From: Saccharopolyspora kobensis
GTDB lineage: Bacteria; Actinomycetota; Actinomycetes; Mycobacteriales; Pseudonocardiaceae
Assembly: GCF_900108315.1 (NCBI RefSeq)
Contig: NZ_FNVB01000002.1
Span: forward strand, 1,669,879 to 1,733,878
Direction of reading: 5' to 3'
DNA: 64,000 nucleotides
How positions within the stretch are numbered: position 1 is the stretch's first letter; every line of letters begins with the position of its first letter. The translations under genes and the position numbers were made by a program. Under the pieces are notes generated by a model. That model made no database searches. It had not been told where the DNA came from and worked only from the letters and a program-made list of their open reading frames with translations. Below are positions 25,229 to 33,385 of the stretch, one piece after another.

Positions 25229-25402
25229 ATGCAGATCAAGGACACGTTCAGGTTCGACGGCTTCCGCGGCAACCGCCACGGCTGGGGCTGGGGCTCCGGC
25301 TGGGGCTGGGGCTCCGGCTGGGGCTGGGGCGGCGGCCACTGGGGCGGCTGGGGCTGGGGCGGCTCCGGCTGGGGCTGGGGCTGGGGCGGCTGGGACTGCT
25401 GA
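25229..25402 (+). CDS. Trp/Gly-repeat small protein ending in Asp-Cys
   Basis: A 57-residue protein with a charged N-terminus (MQIKDTFRFDGFRGNRH) and a 40-residue C-terminal tract built from GWGWGS, GWGWGG and GGWG units. It has 13 Trp, no aliphatic residues in the tract, and ends GGWDC. A purine-rich GGGAAAAGAG precedes the ATG. The leader/core layout with a terminal Cys resembles a ribosomally made peptide precursor, and the next gene is an ABC exporter, though a terminator-like hairpin separates them. No radical SAM, lanthipeptide or YcaO gene is near. A structural surface peptide is an alternative. An 88-residue N-terminal extension from ATG 24965 is possible. Family not recognised. Confidence 0.55.
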   Translation: MQIKDTFRFDGFRGNRHGWGWGSGWGWGSGWGWGGGHWGGWGWGGSGWGWGWGGWDC

Positions 25403-25436
25403 CCGGGCCCTGACCGACGTTCCATCCATCCGATTC

Positions 25437-25471
25437 GCGTGGCTCCCGCTCCCCCGGAGCGGGAGCCACGC
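25437..25471 (+). terminator. perfect 15-bp hairpin after the Trp/Gly-rich gene
   Basis: Arms 25437-25451 (GCGTGGCTCCCGCTC) and 25457-25471 with a 5-base C-rich loop. It lies between the Trp/Gly-rich gene and the ABC exporter, so it may end or attenuate read-through into the exporter. Confidence 0.75.
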
Positions 25472-25483
25472 CTCTGCCTGGGG

Positions 25484-27367
25484 GTGAGGCGGTTGCCGGG
25501 GTTGGTGAACTGGCTGTTCCGGCCTGCGGAGCGCGACACCGAGGGGCTCGTCGAGCACGCGCCGGTGCTGCGCGTGCGGGCGGTCATCAAGCGGTTCTGG
25601 CCGGATGCCAGGCCGTTCCGCGGCTGGCTGCTGCTCAGCCTGCTGCTCGTGCTGATCTCGCCGCTGCTGGACACCGCGGCGATCTGGCTGTTCAAAGTGC
25701 TCATCGACGATGTGCTGACACCGCAGAACTTCGCCGTGTTCCCGATGGTGGCGGGCGCCTACGCGGTGCTCACGCTGCTGTCCGGGGTGCTCGACTTCTG
25801 CGGGCAGTACCTCGCGGTGTGGATCGGCGAGAACTTCCTGCACCGGATGCGCACCAGGGTCTTCGCGCACCTGCACACGCTGTCGGTCGGGTTCTTCGAC
25901 CGCAGGCGCATCGGCGACACCCTGTCCCGGCTCACCGACGACGTCGGCGCCATCGAGTCGCTGGTGCTCTCCGGCGTCGCCCAGACCTTCTCCTCGGTGG
26001 TCAAGATCCTCCTGTTCGGCGGTGTGCTGTTCTACCTCGACTGGCGGCTGGCACTCGTGGCGCTGGTGTCGGTCCCGCTGTTCTGGCTGGTGGCCAAGTT
26101 CTTCGCCCGCCGCATCAAGGACGCCGCCCGGGAGGAGCGCGGGCGCAGCGGCTCGATCAGCACCGTGGCCGAGGAGAGCCTCGGCAACGCGTCGCTGATC
26201 CAGGCCTACGGCCGCGAGGAGGCCGAAGTCGGCCGCTTCGCCCGGCAGAGCCGCGGCAACGTCGTCGCCGAGCTCTCCGCCGCCCGCATCGGGGCGCTGT
26301 TCGGGCCGTTGACCGACCTGATGCAGGTCTTCGGCGTGCTGGCCATCGTCGGGGTCGGGATCCTGGAGCTGTCGGCCGGGCGGATCAGCCTCGGCGGGCT
26401 GCTGGCGTTCCTGATCTACCTCTCGCAGCTCTACACGCCGGTGCAGAGCCTCGGCCAGCTCGTCAACCGGGTGTTCTCCGCATCCGCCAGCGCCGAGCGC
26501 ATCATCGAGCTGCTCGACCAGAAGCCGCTGGTGCAGAGCCCGCCGGACCCGGTGCCGCTGCGGCGGGTCACCGGCCGCATCGACGTCGACCGCGTCGACT
26601 TCCGCTATCCCGGCACCAGCACCGACGTGCTGCACAGCGTGAGCTTCTGCGCGCCACCCGGCCAGACCACCGCGGTGGTCGGCGCCAGCGGTGCGGGCAA
26701 GTCGACGCTGACCAAGCTGCTGCTGCGCTTCTACGACCCGGAGCGGGGCCGCATCCTGCTCGACGGCGTCGACCTGCGGCAGCTGGACATCGCCGAACTG
26801 CGCGCCAACATCGCGATCGTGCTGCAGGAAACGCTGCTGCTGGACGGCACCATCGCGGACAACATCCTGGCCGGCCGCCCGGACGCCGATGAGCGCCAGC
26901 TGGTCGAGGCCGCCGAGGCCGCCGACGCCCACGAGTTCATCCAAACCCTGCCGGAGGGCTACGAAACGCGGGTCGGGCAGCGCGGCCGGCTGCTCTCCGG
27001 CGGGCAGCGGCAGCGCATCGCCATCGCCCGCGCGATGATCCGCGACGCGCCGATCCTGCTGCTCGACGAGCCGACGACCAGCCTGGACGCCGACGCGACG
27101 CAGCGGATCCTCGCGCCGCTGCGCCGGTTGATGGCCGGGCGCACGACCATCGTGATCTCGCACAACCTGCTGACCGTCCGCGACGCGCAGCAGATCGTCT
27201 ACCTGGACCGCGGCCGGATCACCGAGGCGGGCACGCACGAGGAGCTGCTCGCCAACAACAACGGCTACGCCCACCTCTACCGGCTGCACCACCCGGAGCG
27301 GGGGCACGCGGTGCCCGAGCAGCAGGTGGTACCGCCCCGGCCGGTCGACGGGCAGCTGCCGAACTGA
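25484..27367 (+). CDS. ABC exporter, fused membrane and ATPase domains (half-transporter)
   Basis: About 627 residues. The six-helix type IV exporter domain (about 40-330) is followed by an ATPase domain with Walker A VVGASGAGKST near 397-407, signature LLSGGQRQR near 502 and Walker B PILLLDEPTTSLDAD near 523. It works as a homodimer or with a partner. There is no C39 peptidase domain, so it would not cleave a leader itself. The GTG at 25484 was chosen because the upstream frame runs through the hairpin at 25437-25471; GTG 25505 is an alternative. The substrate is unknown; lipids, drugs or the adjacent small peptide are candidates. Confidence 0.88.
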   Translation: MRRLPGLVNWLFRPAERDTEGLVEHAPVLRVRAVIKRFWPDARPFRGWLLLSLLLVLISPLLDTAAIWLFKVLIDDVLTPQNFAVFPMVAGAYAVLTLLSGVLDFCGQYLAVWIGENFLHRMRTRVFAHLHTLSVGFFDRRRIGDTLSRLTDDVGAIESLVLSGVAQTFSSVVKILLFGGVLFYLDWRLALVALVSVPLFWLVAKFFARRIKDAAREERGRSGSISTVAEESLGNASLIQAYGREEAEVGRFARQSRGNVVAELSAARIGALFGPLTDLMQVFGVLAIVGVGILELSAGRISLGGLLAFLIYLSQLYTPVQSLGQLVNRVFSASASAERIIELLDQKPLVQSPPDPVPLRRVTGRIDVDRVDFRYPGTSTDVLHSVSFCAPPGQTTAVVGASGAGKSTLTKLLLRFYDPERGRILLDGVDLRQLDIAELRANIAIVLQETLLLDGTIADNILAGRPDADERQLVEAAEAADAHEFIQTLPEGYETRVGQRGRLLSGGQRQRIAIARAMIRDAPILLLDEPTTSLDADATQRILAPLRRLMAGRTTIVISHNLLTVRDAQQIVYLDRGRITEAGTHEELLANNNGYAHLYRLHHPERGHAVPEQQVVPPRPVDGQLPN

Positions 27368-27378
27368 ACCCGGCAGGC

Positions 27379-27416
27379 AACTGCCCCTCCACCCGTTTCC
27401 GGGCGGAGGGGCAGTT
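27379..27416. terminator. bidirectional hairpin between ABC exporter and monooxygenase
   Basis: Arms of 17 bases with one mismatch (27379-27395 AACTGCCCCTCCACCCG; 27400-27416) and a TTTC loop, lying between convergent stops at 27367 and 27427. It can serve both transcripts. Confidence 0.85.
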
Positions 27417-27426
27417 CGTCGGCCGG

Positions 27427-28620
27427 TCAGCGCCAGGGCTCGCCGCGGCGGCGGGCCCGCAGCCACCGCTGGCCGGTGCCGAGCAGCCGCACCGACTTGC
27501 GCGCCAACAGGTTCTGCTGCACCAGGTAGCGCTGGTACTGCCAGGGGCGCTGGATGCCGTGCCTGCCCGCCATCGCGTAGCAGAACTCCACGGCACCTCG
27601 GTCGGTGTAGCGGTCGGCCCGCTCGAACCACGCCATGCTGCTGCGCGCCGCGATCTGCGCGTCCCGCAGCGCCGTGTGACCCGCCTCGTCGAACTCCTTG
27701 ACCGCCAAGGCGGTTTCGGGCTGGTCGTAGAGGTTCTGCGCGAGCACGATCGCGTCGATGATGGCCAGCTTGGTGCCGGATCCCAGCGTGAAGTGCGTGG
27801 TGTGCGCGGCATCCCCGATCAGCACCGCGTTGTCGTAGCGCCAGGTCTCGTTGAAGACCTGGGTGAAGCGCTGCCACGACGCCGGTTTCCCGCGCGACTG
27901 GCTGATCAGCGGGCGGCCGCGCAGCGGCGCGGCGAAGATCTGCTCGAGCAGCTGCCGGGTCTCGGCGTCGCCGAGCCGGTCCAGGCCCAGTCCCCGCCAG
28001 GTCTGCTCCGTGCACTCCACGATGAACGTGCTGATGCCCGCGGCGGAGGGATAGGCGTGGAACCAGATCCAGCCCGCCGGGGTCTGCTCGAAGTCGAAGG
28101 TGAACTTGTCGAACACCCGCTCCGTGCCCAGCCAGATGTAGGGGTTGTTCCCGTGGTCGATCCGGGTGCCGAACTGCTCCTGGTAGCGCTGCCGGGTGCG
28201 GCTGTTGGCCCCGTCGGCGACCACCACCAGGTCCGCGTCGGCGAACTCTGCCAGGTCGTCCACCGCTGTCTCGTACTGGAACCGCACGCCCAGCTCGGCC
28301 GCCCGCTCGGCCAGGATCGCCAGCAGCGGCGCCCGGTTGACGCTGTAGCCGTAGCCGCCGAGGTAGGCCTTGTCGGTGTTGTGCAGCGCGACGACCTGCT
28401 CCTGCCAGAGCGTGGACTCGGCGCGGATGCGGCGCGCGCTCTCCCGGTCGTTGCGGTAGAGCGTGTCCAGCAGGTCCTCCCAGTAGACGACCCCCCAGCC
28501 GTAGGTGGCACCGGGCGGGTCCCGTTCGATCACGGTGATGTCGTGGCCGGCGTCGCGCAGCTTCGCCGAGATGGCGAAGTACAAGCCCCCGGGACCGGCC
28601 CCGATGCACACGATTTTCAC
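27427..28620 (-). CDS. FAD-dependent aromatic monooxygenase (class A, PHBH fold)
   Basis: A 397-residue flavoprotein hydroxylase. The ADP-binding GAGPGG is at 7-12, the DG motif is VVADGANSRTRQRY, and the GD motif is VLIGDAAHTTHFTLGSGTKL. The N-terminus and YGWGVVYWEDLLDTL resemble the FAD half of salicylyl-CoA/anthraniloyl-CoA hydroxylases and the tryptophan hydroxylases of violacein synthesis. The substrate is probably an aromatic acid or its CoA ester; an indole substrate cannot be excluded. GTG start at 28620 with GGAGG at ideal spacing. It is divergent from the QcrB gene and stands alone, without the reductase or CoA-ligase expected for a CoA-type hydroxylase. Confidence 0.85.
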   Translation of the reverse strand: MKIVCIGAGPGGLYFAISAKLRDAGHDITVIERDPPGATYGWGVVYWEDLLDTLYRNDRESARRIRAESTLWQEQVVALHNTDKAYLGGYGYSVNRAPLLAILAERAAELGVRFQYETAVDDLAEFADADLVVVADGANSRTRQRYQEQFGTRIDHGNNPYIWLGTERVFDKFTFDFEQTPAGWIWFHAYPSAAGISTFIVECTEQTWRGLGLDRLGDAETRQLLEQIFAAPLRGRPLISQSRGKPASWQRFTQVFNETWRYDNAVLIGDAAHTTHFTLGSGTKLAIIDAIVLAQNLYDQPETALAVKEFDEAGHTALRDAQIAARSSMAWFERADRYTDRGAVEFCYAMAGRHGIQRPWQYQRYLVQQNLLARKSVRLLGTGQRWLRARRRGEPWR

Positions 28621-28984
28621 AGCAGCACCTCCTGGACGACAGGCGGCCAGCTGCGCAGGCGGTCCGGGCGGAGCGCCAATGTCCGCGTGAGAAGTCGATA
28701 CGTCCTCGTTGTACCCCGCAGCCCGCATGGTCGCACCTGCGCCGGGTCGAGGGGTTGGGCTCAGTTGCGCGCAGCGGTGCCGGCCGGGCGTCGCGGTCGC
28801 CGCCCGAAGCGGAAATCCCGTCTTGCGGCGGTCGCCGACCAGGACCCGGACACCCGTTCGGCTGCTCGCGGCTTGCCGAAGCAGTACGCTCGTAGCCGCG
28901 CATCGTCGTTTCGCCCAGCCACGCGCGGGGGTTCGGCAGCAGGCAGTCCCCGTGCAGCTCGGGGCGCGGCAGCCGGGAGTCGAC
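28621..28984. other. 364-base divergent intergenic region
   Basis: It lies between the monooxygenase (minus) and the QcrB gene (plus) and should hold both promoters. I cannot point to convincing -35/-10 pairs. No small gene or RNA recognised; GGGAG at its end serves the QcrB start. Confidence 0.5.
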
Positions 28985-30652
28985 ATGAGCAGGCTGACCC
29001 AGCCCACCAAATCCGAGAGCAGGTTCACCACCTCGCTGCGCCGCCAGGCCGACGAGATGGACCTGCGGTTCCGCATGGCCGCCGGGATGCGGCGGCAGCT
29101 CAACAAGGTCTTCCCGTCGAACTGGTCGTTCCTGCTCGGCGAGATCGCGCTGTACAGCTTCGTGGTGCTGCTGATCACCGGCACCTACCTGGCCTGGTTC
29201 TTCGACCCGTCGATGACCGAGGTGGTCTACGACGGGAAGTTCACCAACCTGCAGGGCATCCCGATGTCCCGGGCGTTCGAGAGCACCCTGGACATCTCCT
29301 TCGACGTCCGCGGCGGGTTGTTCGCCCGGCAGCTGCACCACTGGTCGGCGCTGATCTTCATGGCCGCGATCGTGGTGCACATGCTGCGGATCTTCTTCAC
29401 CGGCGCGTTCCGCCGCCCGCGCGAGGTGAACTGGACGATCGGCATCCTGCTGTTCATCACCGGCATGTTCGAGGGCTTCATCGGCTACTCGCTGCCCGAC
29501 GACCTGCTCTCCGGAACCGGGCTGCGGATCGCCTCCGGGATCCTGCTGTCGATCCCGGTGATCGGCACCTGGCTGCAGTGGATCCTCTTCGGCTCGGAGT
29601 TCCCGGGCTCGGAGATCATCCCGCGCTTCTACATGATCCACATCTTCCTGCTGCCCGGCATCATCGCCGCCCTGGTGGCGGTGCACCTGGCGATCGTCTG
29701 GTACCAGAAGCACACCCAGTACCCCGGCGCGGGCCGCAAGGAGTCCAATGTGGAGGGCGTGCGGATCATGCCGGTGTTCGCGGTCAAGAGCAGCGGGCTG
29801 TTCTTCATCGTCACCGGCGTGCTGGCGATGATGAGCGGCGTCTTCCAGATCAACGCGGTCTGGAACTTCGGCCCGTACAACGCCTCGATGATCTCCGCGG
29901 CCTCGCAGCCCGACTGGTACATGATCTGGACCGACGGGATGGGGCGGATCTGGCCGCCGTGGGAGCTCTACCTCGGCCCCTACACCGTGCCGGCGGTGTT
30001 CTTCCCGCTGGTCCTCGGCCTCGGCCTGGTGTTCACCGTCGCGATGATCTACCCGCTGCTGGAGCGCAAGCTCACCGGCGACGACGCCCACCACAACCTG
30101 CTGCAGCGCCCGCGCGACGTGCCCGTGCGCACCTCGCTGGGCGCGATGGCGCTGGCGTTCTTCCTGGTGGTGCTGGCCTCCGGCGTCAACGACATCATCG
30201 CCTTCATGTTCGGCCTGTCGTTGAACATGACGACCTGGGCCGGCCGGATCGGGGTGCTGCTGGCGCCGCCGATCGCCTACTACGTGACCTACCGGATCTG
30301 CCTCGGGCTGCAGCGCACGGACCGCGAGGTGCTGGAGCACGGCGTGGAGACCGGCATCGTCAAGCGGCTGCCGCACGGCGAGTTCATCGAGGTGCACCAG
30401 GCGCTGGGGCCGGTGGACGAGCACGGCCACCCGGAGCCGCTGCCCTACCAGGGCACCCCGGTGCCCAAGAAGATGAACCAGCTCGGCGCGGCCGGGCACT
30501 CGGTGCCGGGCAGCCTGCTGGTCCCGGACCCGCGGGAGGAGACCGAGGTGCTGCAGCAGGCGCGGCGCGAGCAGGCCGAGCAGGAGCAGGCGGCGCGCGC
30601 AGGCCAGGAGCCGGAGGTGCGCTCCGGGCGGCCGCGGGCACCCGAGCAGTGA
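28985..30652 (+). CDS. qcrB: cytochrome b subunit QcrB, orphan copy
   Basis: A 555-residue integral membrane protein, the actinobacterial menaquinol:cytochrome c reductase b subunit. Heme-ligand histidines lie in [20 protein letters not shown] and in [19 protein letters not shown]. The quinol-site motif is PDWYMIW (PEWY equivalent), and a long charged C-terminal tail (about 480-555) is typical. In actinobacteria qcrB normally follows qcrC and qcrA beside ctaE; here neither neighbour is present, so this is probably a second copy. It may swap into the bc1-aa3 supercomplex or alter inhibitor sensitivity. Confidence 0.9.
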   Translation: MSRLTQPTKSESRFTTSLRRQADEMDLRFRMAAGMRRQLNKVFPSNWSFLLGEIALYSFVVLLITGTYLAWFFDPSMTEVVYDGKFTNLQGIPMSRAFESTLDISFDVRGGLFARQLHHWSALIFMAAIVVHMLRIFFTGAFRRPREVNWTIGILLFITGMFEGFIGYSLPDDLLSGTGLRIASGILLSIPVIGTWLQWILFGSEFPGSEIIPRFYMIHIFLLPGIIAALVAVHLAIVWYQKHTQYPGAGRKESNVEGVRIMPVFAVKSSGLFFIVTGVLAMMSGVFQINAVWNFGPYNASMISAASQPDWYMIWTDGMGRIWPPWELYLGPYTVPAVFFPLVLGLGLVFTVAMIYPLLERKLTGDDAHHNLLQRPRDVPVRTSLGAMALAFFLVVLASGVNDIIAFMFGLSLNMTTWAGRIGVLLAPPIAYYVTYRICLGLQRTDREVLEHGVETGIVKRLPHGEFIEVHQALGPVDEHGHPEPLPYQGTPVPKKMNQLGAAGHSVPGSLLVPDPREETEVLQQARREQAEQEQAARAGQEPEVRSGRPRAPEQ

Positions 30653-30707
30653 CCCCGCCGCGCGGTGAATATGCTTTCCGGCGGTCAGCGATCCGTCGGA
30701 GGCATGC

Positions 30708-31736
30708 GTGGTTCGGCAACCGATCCCGGTCATCATCGTCGCCGGGTTCCTCGGCTCCGGGAAGACGAGTCTGCTCAACCACCTGCTGCGCAACCCGCAG
30801 GGCGCGCGGATCGGCGTGGTGGTCAACGACTTCGGGCAGATCAACATCGATGCGCTGAGCGTGGCCGGGCAGGTCGACTCGTCGGTCTCGCTGAGCAACG
30901 GCTGCCTGTGCTGCGCGGTGGACCCCAGCGGCCTGGACGACCTGCTGGCCAAGCTGGCGCGCCCGAGCAGCGACATCGACCTGATCGTGATCGAGTCCAG
31001 CGGACTGGCCGATCCGCGCACCATGGTCCGGCTGCTGCTGGGCAGCACCAACCCCCGGCTCGGCTACGGCGGCCTGGTCGAGGTGGTCGACGCCGCCGAG
31101 TTCGACCGCACCCGGCAGCGCCACCCCGAGCTCGACCAGCACCTGCGCTTCGCCGACCTGGTGCTGCTGAACAAGACCGACCGCGTCTCCGAGGGCGACC
31201 GCGACCGGCTGCTGGAGCTGGTGCGCGAGCTCGCCGACGGCAGACCGGTGCTGCCCACCGCGCACGGCCGCATCGACCCGGCACTGCTGTTCGACCGGGA
31301 GTCGGTGCGGCAGCGCCGGGAGACCGCCCGGCAGCTGACCTTCGACGACCTGGTCACCGATGACCACGACGACTGCCACGAGCACCTGCACGCGGCGTAC
31401 CAGAGCGTCGAGTTCACCGCCGACGAGCCGGTCCACCCGCGCGCGCTGATGCGCTTCCTGGACACCCGCCCGGCCGGGGTTTACCGGATGAAGGGACAGG
31501 TCCACTTCGGGGTGCCCGGCCACGAGCAGAAGTTCACCCTGCACACCGTCGGCGACTTCCTGCGCTTCCAGCGCACCCGCTGGGCCCGCGCCGAACCGCG
31601 CCGCACCCAGCTCGTGGTGATCGGCTCGGGCCTAGACGGCGACCGGATCCGCGCGGACCTGCACGCCTGCCTGGGCCGTCCGGAAGAGGACGACGAGCAC
31701 AGCATGCTGGACGTGCTGAAGTTCATCAGGGGCTGA
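30708..31736 (+). CDS. COG0523/CobW-family GTPase, metal chaperone
   Basis: A 342-residue G3E GTPase. The P-loop GFLGSGKT is at 13-20, the metal-binding CxCC motif is NGCLCCA (66-69), NKTD is at 155-158, and a His/Asp-rich stretch DDHDDCHEHLH is near 225. The C-terminal CobW_C domain has HPRALMRFLD and GVYRMKGQVHFG. The family delivers Zn, Co or Ni. Zinc-starvation members usually neighbour paralogous ribosomal proteins or Zur sites, not seen here, so the metal is uncertain. GTG start with GGAGG. It lies 55 bases after QcrB on the same strand. Confidence 0.9.
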   Translation: MVRQPIPVIIVAGFLGSGKTSLLNHLLRNPQGARIGVVVNDFGQINIDALSVAGQVDSSVSLSNGCLCCAVDPSGLDDLLAKLARPSSDIDLIVIESSGLADPRTMVRLLLGSTNPRLGYGGLVEVVDAAEFDRTRQRHPELDQHLRFADLVLLNKTDRVSEGDRDRLLELVRELADGRPVLPTAHGRIDPALLFDRESVRQRRETARQLTFDDLVTDDHDDCHEHLHAAYQSVEFTADEPVHPRALMRFLDTRPAGVYRMKGQVHFGVPGHEQKFTLHTVGDFLRFQRTRWARAEPRRTQLVVIGSGLDGDRIRADLHACLGRPEEDDEHSMLDVLKFIRG

Positions 31737-31782
31737 GCACCGGGGGTGGCACCGCCGGTGCGGCGTGGCGGACAATCGGGGC

Positions 31783-32262
31783 ATGACCGAGCGCAAGCCC
31801 CCGGGCACCACGTTCGAATCGTGGGTGGACCGGCAGATCCGGACCGCTCAGGAGCGCGGCGACTTCGACGACCTGCCCGGTGCGGGCAAGCCGCTGCCCG
31901 GCGCCGGGCAGCCCGTCGAGGAGCAGTGGTGGGTCAAGGACTACCTCCGCCGCGAGGGCCTGTCCGGCGAGGCTCTGCTGCCGACGCCGCTGCGGCTGCG
32001 CAAGGAGGTCGAGCGGCTCGCCGAGACGGTGCACGAGCTGCCCAGCGAGCAGGCCGTGCGCGAGGTGGCCGGCGACCTCAATCGCCGGATCGTCGAGCAC
32101 ATGCGCGCACCGACCGGCCCGCAGGTGGCCATCGCGCTGGCCGACGTCGACGAGCTGGTGGCCGGCTGGCGGACCGCCCGGTCGCGGGTTTCCGCCCGAC
32201 CCGAGCCCGAACCCGCGCCGCAGGCGCCGAAACCCCGCTGGTGGCGCCGGTTCCGGAGGTGA
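31783..32262 (+). CDS. DUF1992 (DnaJ-homologue C28-type) protein
   Basis: A 159-residue protein with the DUF1992 hallmark FESWVDRQIRTAQERGDFDDL, then PGAGKPLPG and the conserved WWVKDYLRREGLS. This is the conserved domain of eukaryotic DNAJC28 without a J domain. The C-terminal half is a charged helix with a Pro/Arg-rich tail ending WWRRFRR. Function unknown, possibly membrane- or nucleic-acid-associated through the basic tail. The start at 31783 matches the family N-terminus; a GTG at 31765 is an alternative. Confidence 0.83.
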   Translation: MTERKPPGTTFESWVDRQIRTAQERGDFDDLPGAGKPLPGAGQPVEEQWWVKDYLRREGLSGEALLPTPLRLRKEVERLAETVHELPSEQAVREVAGDLNRRIVEHMRAPTGPQVAIALADVDELVAGWRTARSRVSARPEPEPAPQAPKPRWWRRFRR

Positions 32263-32285
32263 CCCGTCCCACCTGGTGAGCGGCT

Positions 32286-32314
32286 TTGACGGCCGCGCAC
32301 CGCGATGCTTTGAT
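32286..32314 (+). promoter_or_regulatory. promoter for a leaderless leader-peptide transcript
   Basis: TTGACG (32286-32291), a 17-base spacer and TTTGAT (32309-32314) put the start of transcription at or next to the ATG at 32321. The same arrangement is seen for the second leader peptide at 53384. Confidence 0.55.
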
Positions 32315-32320
32315 CCGATC

Positions 32321-32401
32321 ATGGCACTGGGACCGCTGCTGGTGCAGCGCGCGCACATCGACCTGCTGTGGGTCGCATCGGCGGCCTGTCCGCGCGCTTG
32401 A
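32321..32401 (+). CDS. 26-residue cysteine-containing leader peptide (copy 1)
   Basis: The peptide reads MALGPLLVQRAHIDLLWVAS then AACPRA and stops. The R-x-H-[VI]-D-L-L core and the SAACPR end match the peptide at 53384, and also the recurrent actinomycete leader peptides found upstream of sulfur-metabolism genes, as I recall them. Only one Cys is present, four residues from the C-terminus. It lies 63 bases before the winged-helix regulator on the same strand and has no ribosome site, consistent with leaderless initiation. Likely role: cis-acting, with ribosome stalling at the Cys codon when cysteine is scarce. Confidence 0.75.
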   Translation: MALGPLLVQRAHIDLLWVASAACPRA

Positions 32402-32464
32402 GCACTCCCGCGCACCACCCGCTCCCCCGGATCCGCATCGCGATGTGAGACGGAGATTCGTGCC

Positions 32465-32986
32465 ATGACATCGGAAGCCGCTCGGCCGCTCGCGGCGAAC
32501 TCGTTCGAGACCCGCCCGCTGCAGGACGGCGCGGTGGTCGAGGTGACCGCCCGGTTCATCGTCACCCGCCAGGACCTCGCCGCGCTGGAACGGGTCTTCA
32601 CCGCGCAGCCCGACCGCGGCGTGCCGCATCAGTCCGCAGTGGAGGTTCCGCGGCTGCGGTCGCTGCCCGCCCCGGAGGAACCGAAGCTGCAGATCCTGGT
32701 GGCTCCCCGGCGCATCCTGCGCGCCGACGGCAGCGCCGTGCAGCTGACCCGACTGGAGTTCGACCTGCTGCTGTACCTGTGCGAGAACCCCGGCCGGGTG
32801 CACCGGCGCAGCGCGCTGCTCAACGCGGTGTGGCAGTTCAACAGCATGCCCAGCACCCGGACCGTGGACGTGCACATCCGCCGGATCCGCAGCAAGCTCG
32901 GCACCGGCCTGGACCTGATCACCACCGTGCGCGGCGTCGGCTACCGGATGGACCGCACCACCGACGTGCAGGTCGTGCGGGACTGA
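32465..32986 (+). CDS. winged-helix (OmpR/PhoB-type) regulator without receiver domain
   Basis: A 173-residue protein. The N-terminal ~75 residues are not a response-regulator receiver and lack an Asp phospho-site pattern. The C-terminal Trans_reg_C winged helix (about 80-165) has LTRLEFDLLLYLCENPGRV, SALLNAVW, the recognition helix STRTVDVHIRRIRSKLG and the wing VRGVGYRM. The leader peptide upstream suggests expression tied to cysteine supply, making it a candidate regulator of sulfur assimilation. The ATG has GGAG 10 bases upstream. It is not part of a two-component pair; no kinase is adjacent. Confidence 0.85.
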   Translation: MTSEAARPLAANSFETRPLQDGAVVEVTARFIVTRQDLAALERVFTAQPDRGVPHQSAVEVPRLRSLPAPEEPKLQILVAPRRILRADGSAVQLTRLEFDLLLYLCENPGRVHRRSALLNAVWQFNSMPSTRTVDVHIRRIRSKLGTGLDLITTVRGVGYRMDRTTDVQVVRD

Positions 32987-33024
32987 CCGGGCATGACTCC
33001 GCGCGCTGCGGGTAGCCGAGGGGC

Positions 33025-33303
33025 ATGCCGAAACGCAGTCGCGAGGAGTACGAGCGAGGCCTGCCCGGCTACCACGATCCGATGGCCGGGGTCGGTGGGG
33101 CGCCCTACGCGCGCAGCGCGCTGACCCTGCGGTTGTGGCTGGCCGGGTTCGGCCTGGTGTTCTGCGCGGGCGCGGCGGTGGCGCTGTTCCTGCTGGTCCC
33201 GGGGCTGGCCTGGTTCGCATGGGTGCTCGTGGTGCTGGCGGTGATCGCCGCCGTCGACTTCGCCTGGGTCGCGCACCGCAAGCAACGCGGCGAACCGGGC
33301 TGA
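33025..33303 (+). CDS. small two-helix membrane protein (possibly DUF6343)
   Basis: A 92-residue protein. A soluble N-terminus containing [20 protein letters not shown] leads into two hydrophobic helices (about 38-58 and 62-80) and a short basic tail HRKQRGEPG. The ARSALTLRL motif before the first helix resembles the actinobacterial DUF6343 family; this is a tentative recollection. Probably a membrane hairpin with both ends in the cytoplasm. Strong GC third-position bias supports coding. Confidence 0.65.
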   Translation: MPKRSREEYERGLPGYHDPMAGVGGAPYARSALTLRLWLAGFGLVFCAGAAVALFLLVPGLAWFAWVLVVLAVIAAVDFAWVAHRKQRGEPG

Positions 33304-33385
33304 GCGCGCCCGAGGTGCTGCGCGCCGGGGACGGCGGCACCGGGCCGCGGGTGTCGCCTCCAGCGGCGCTGGGTACTGCGGGGGC

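Noticed and set aside
24977-31051. A 2,024-codon open frame on the minus strand, and similar very long frames elsewhere (for example 27559-30858 plus)
   Set aside because: These lie opposite or out of frame with well-supported genes and have Arg/His/Gly-rich translations with no domain. They arise from high GC suppressing stop codons.
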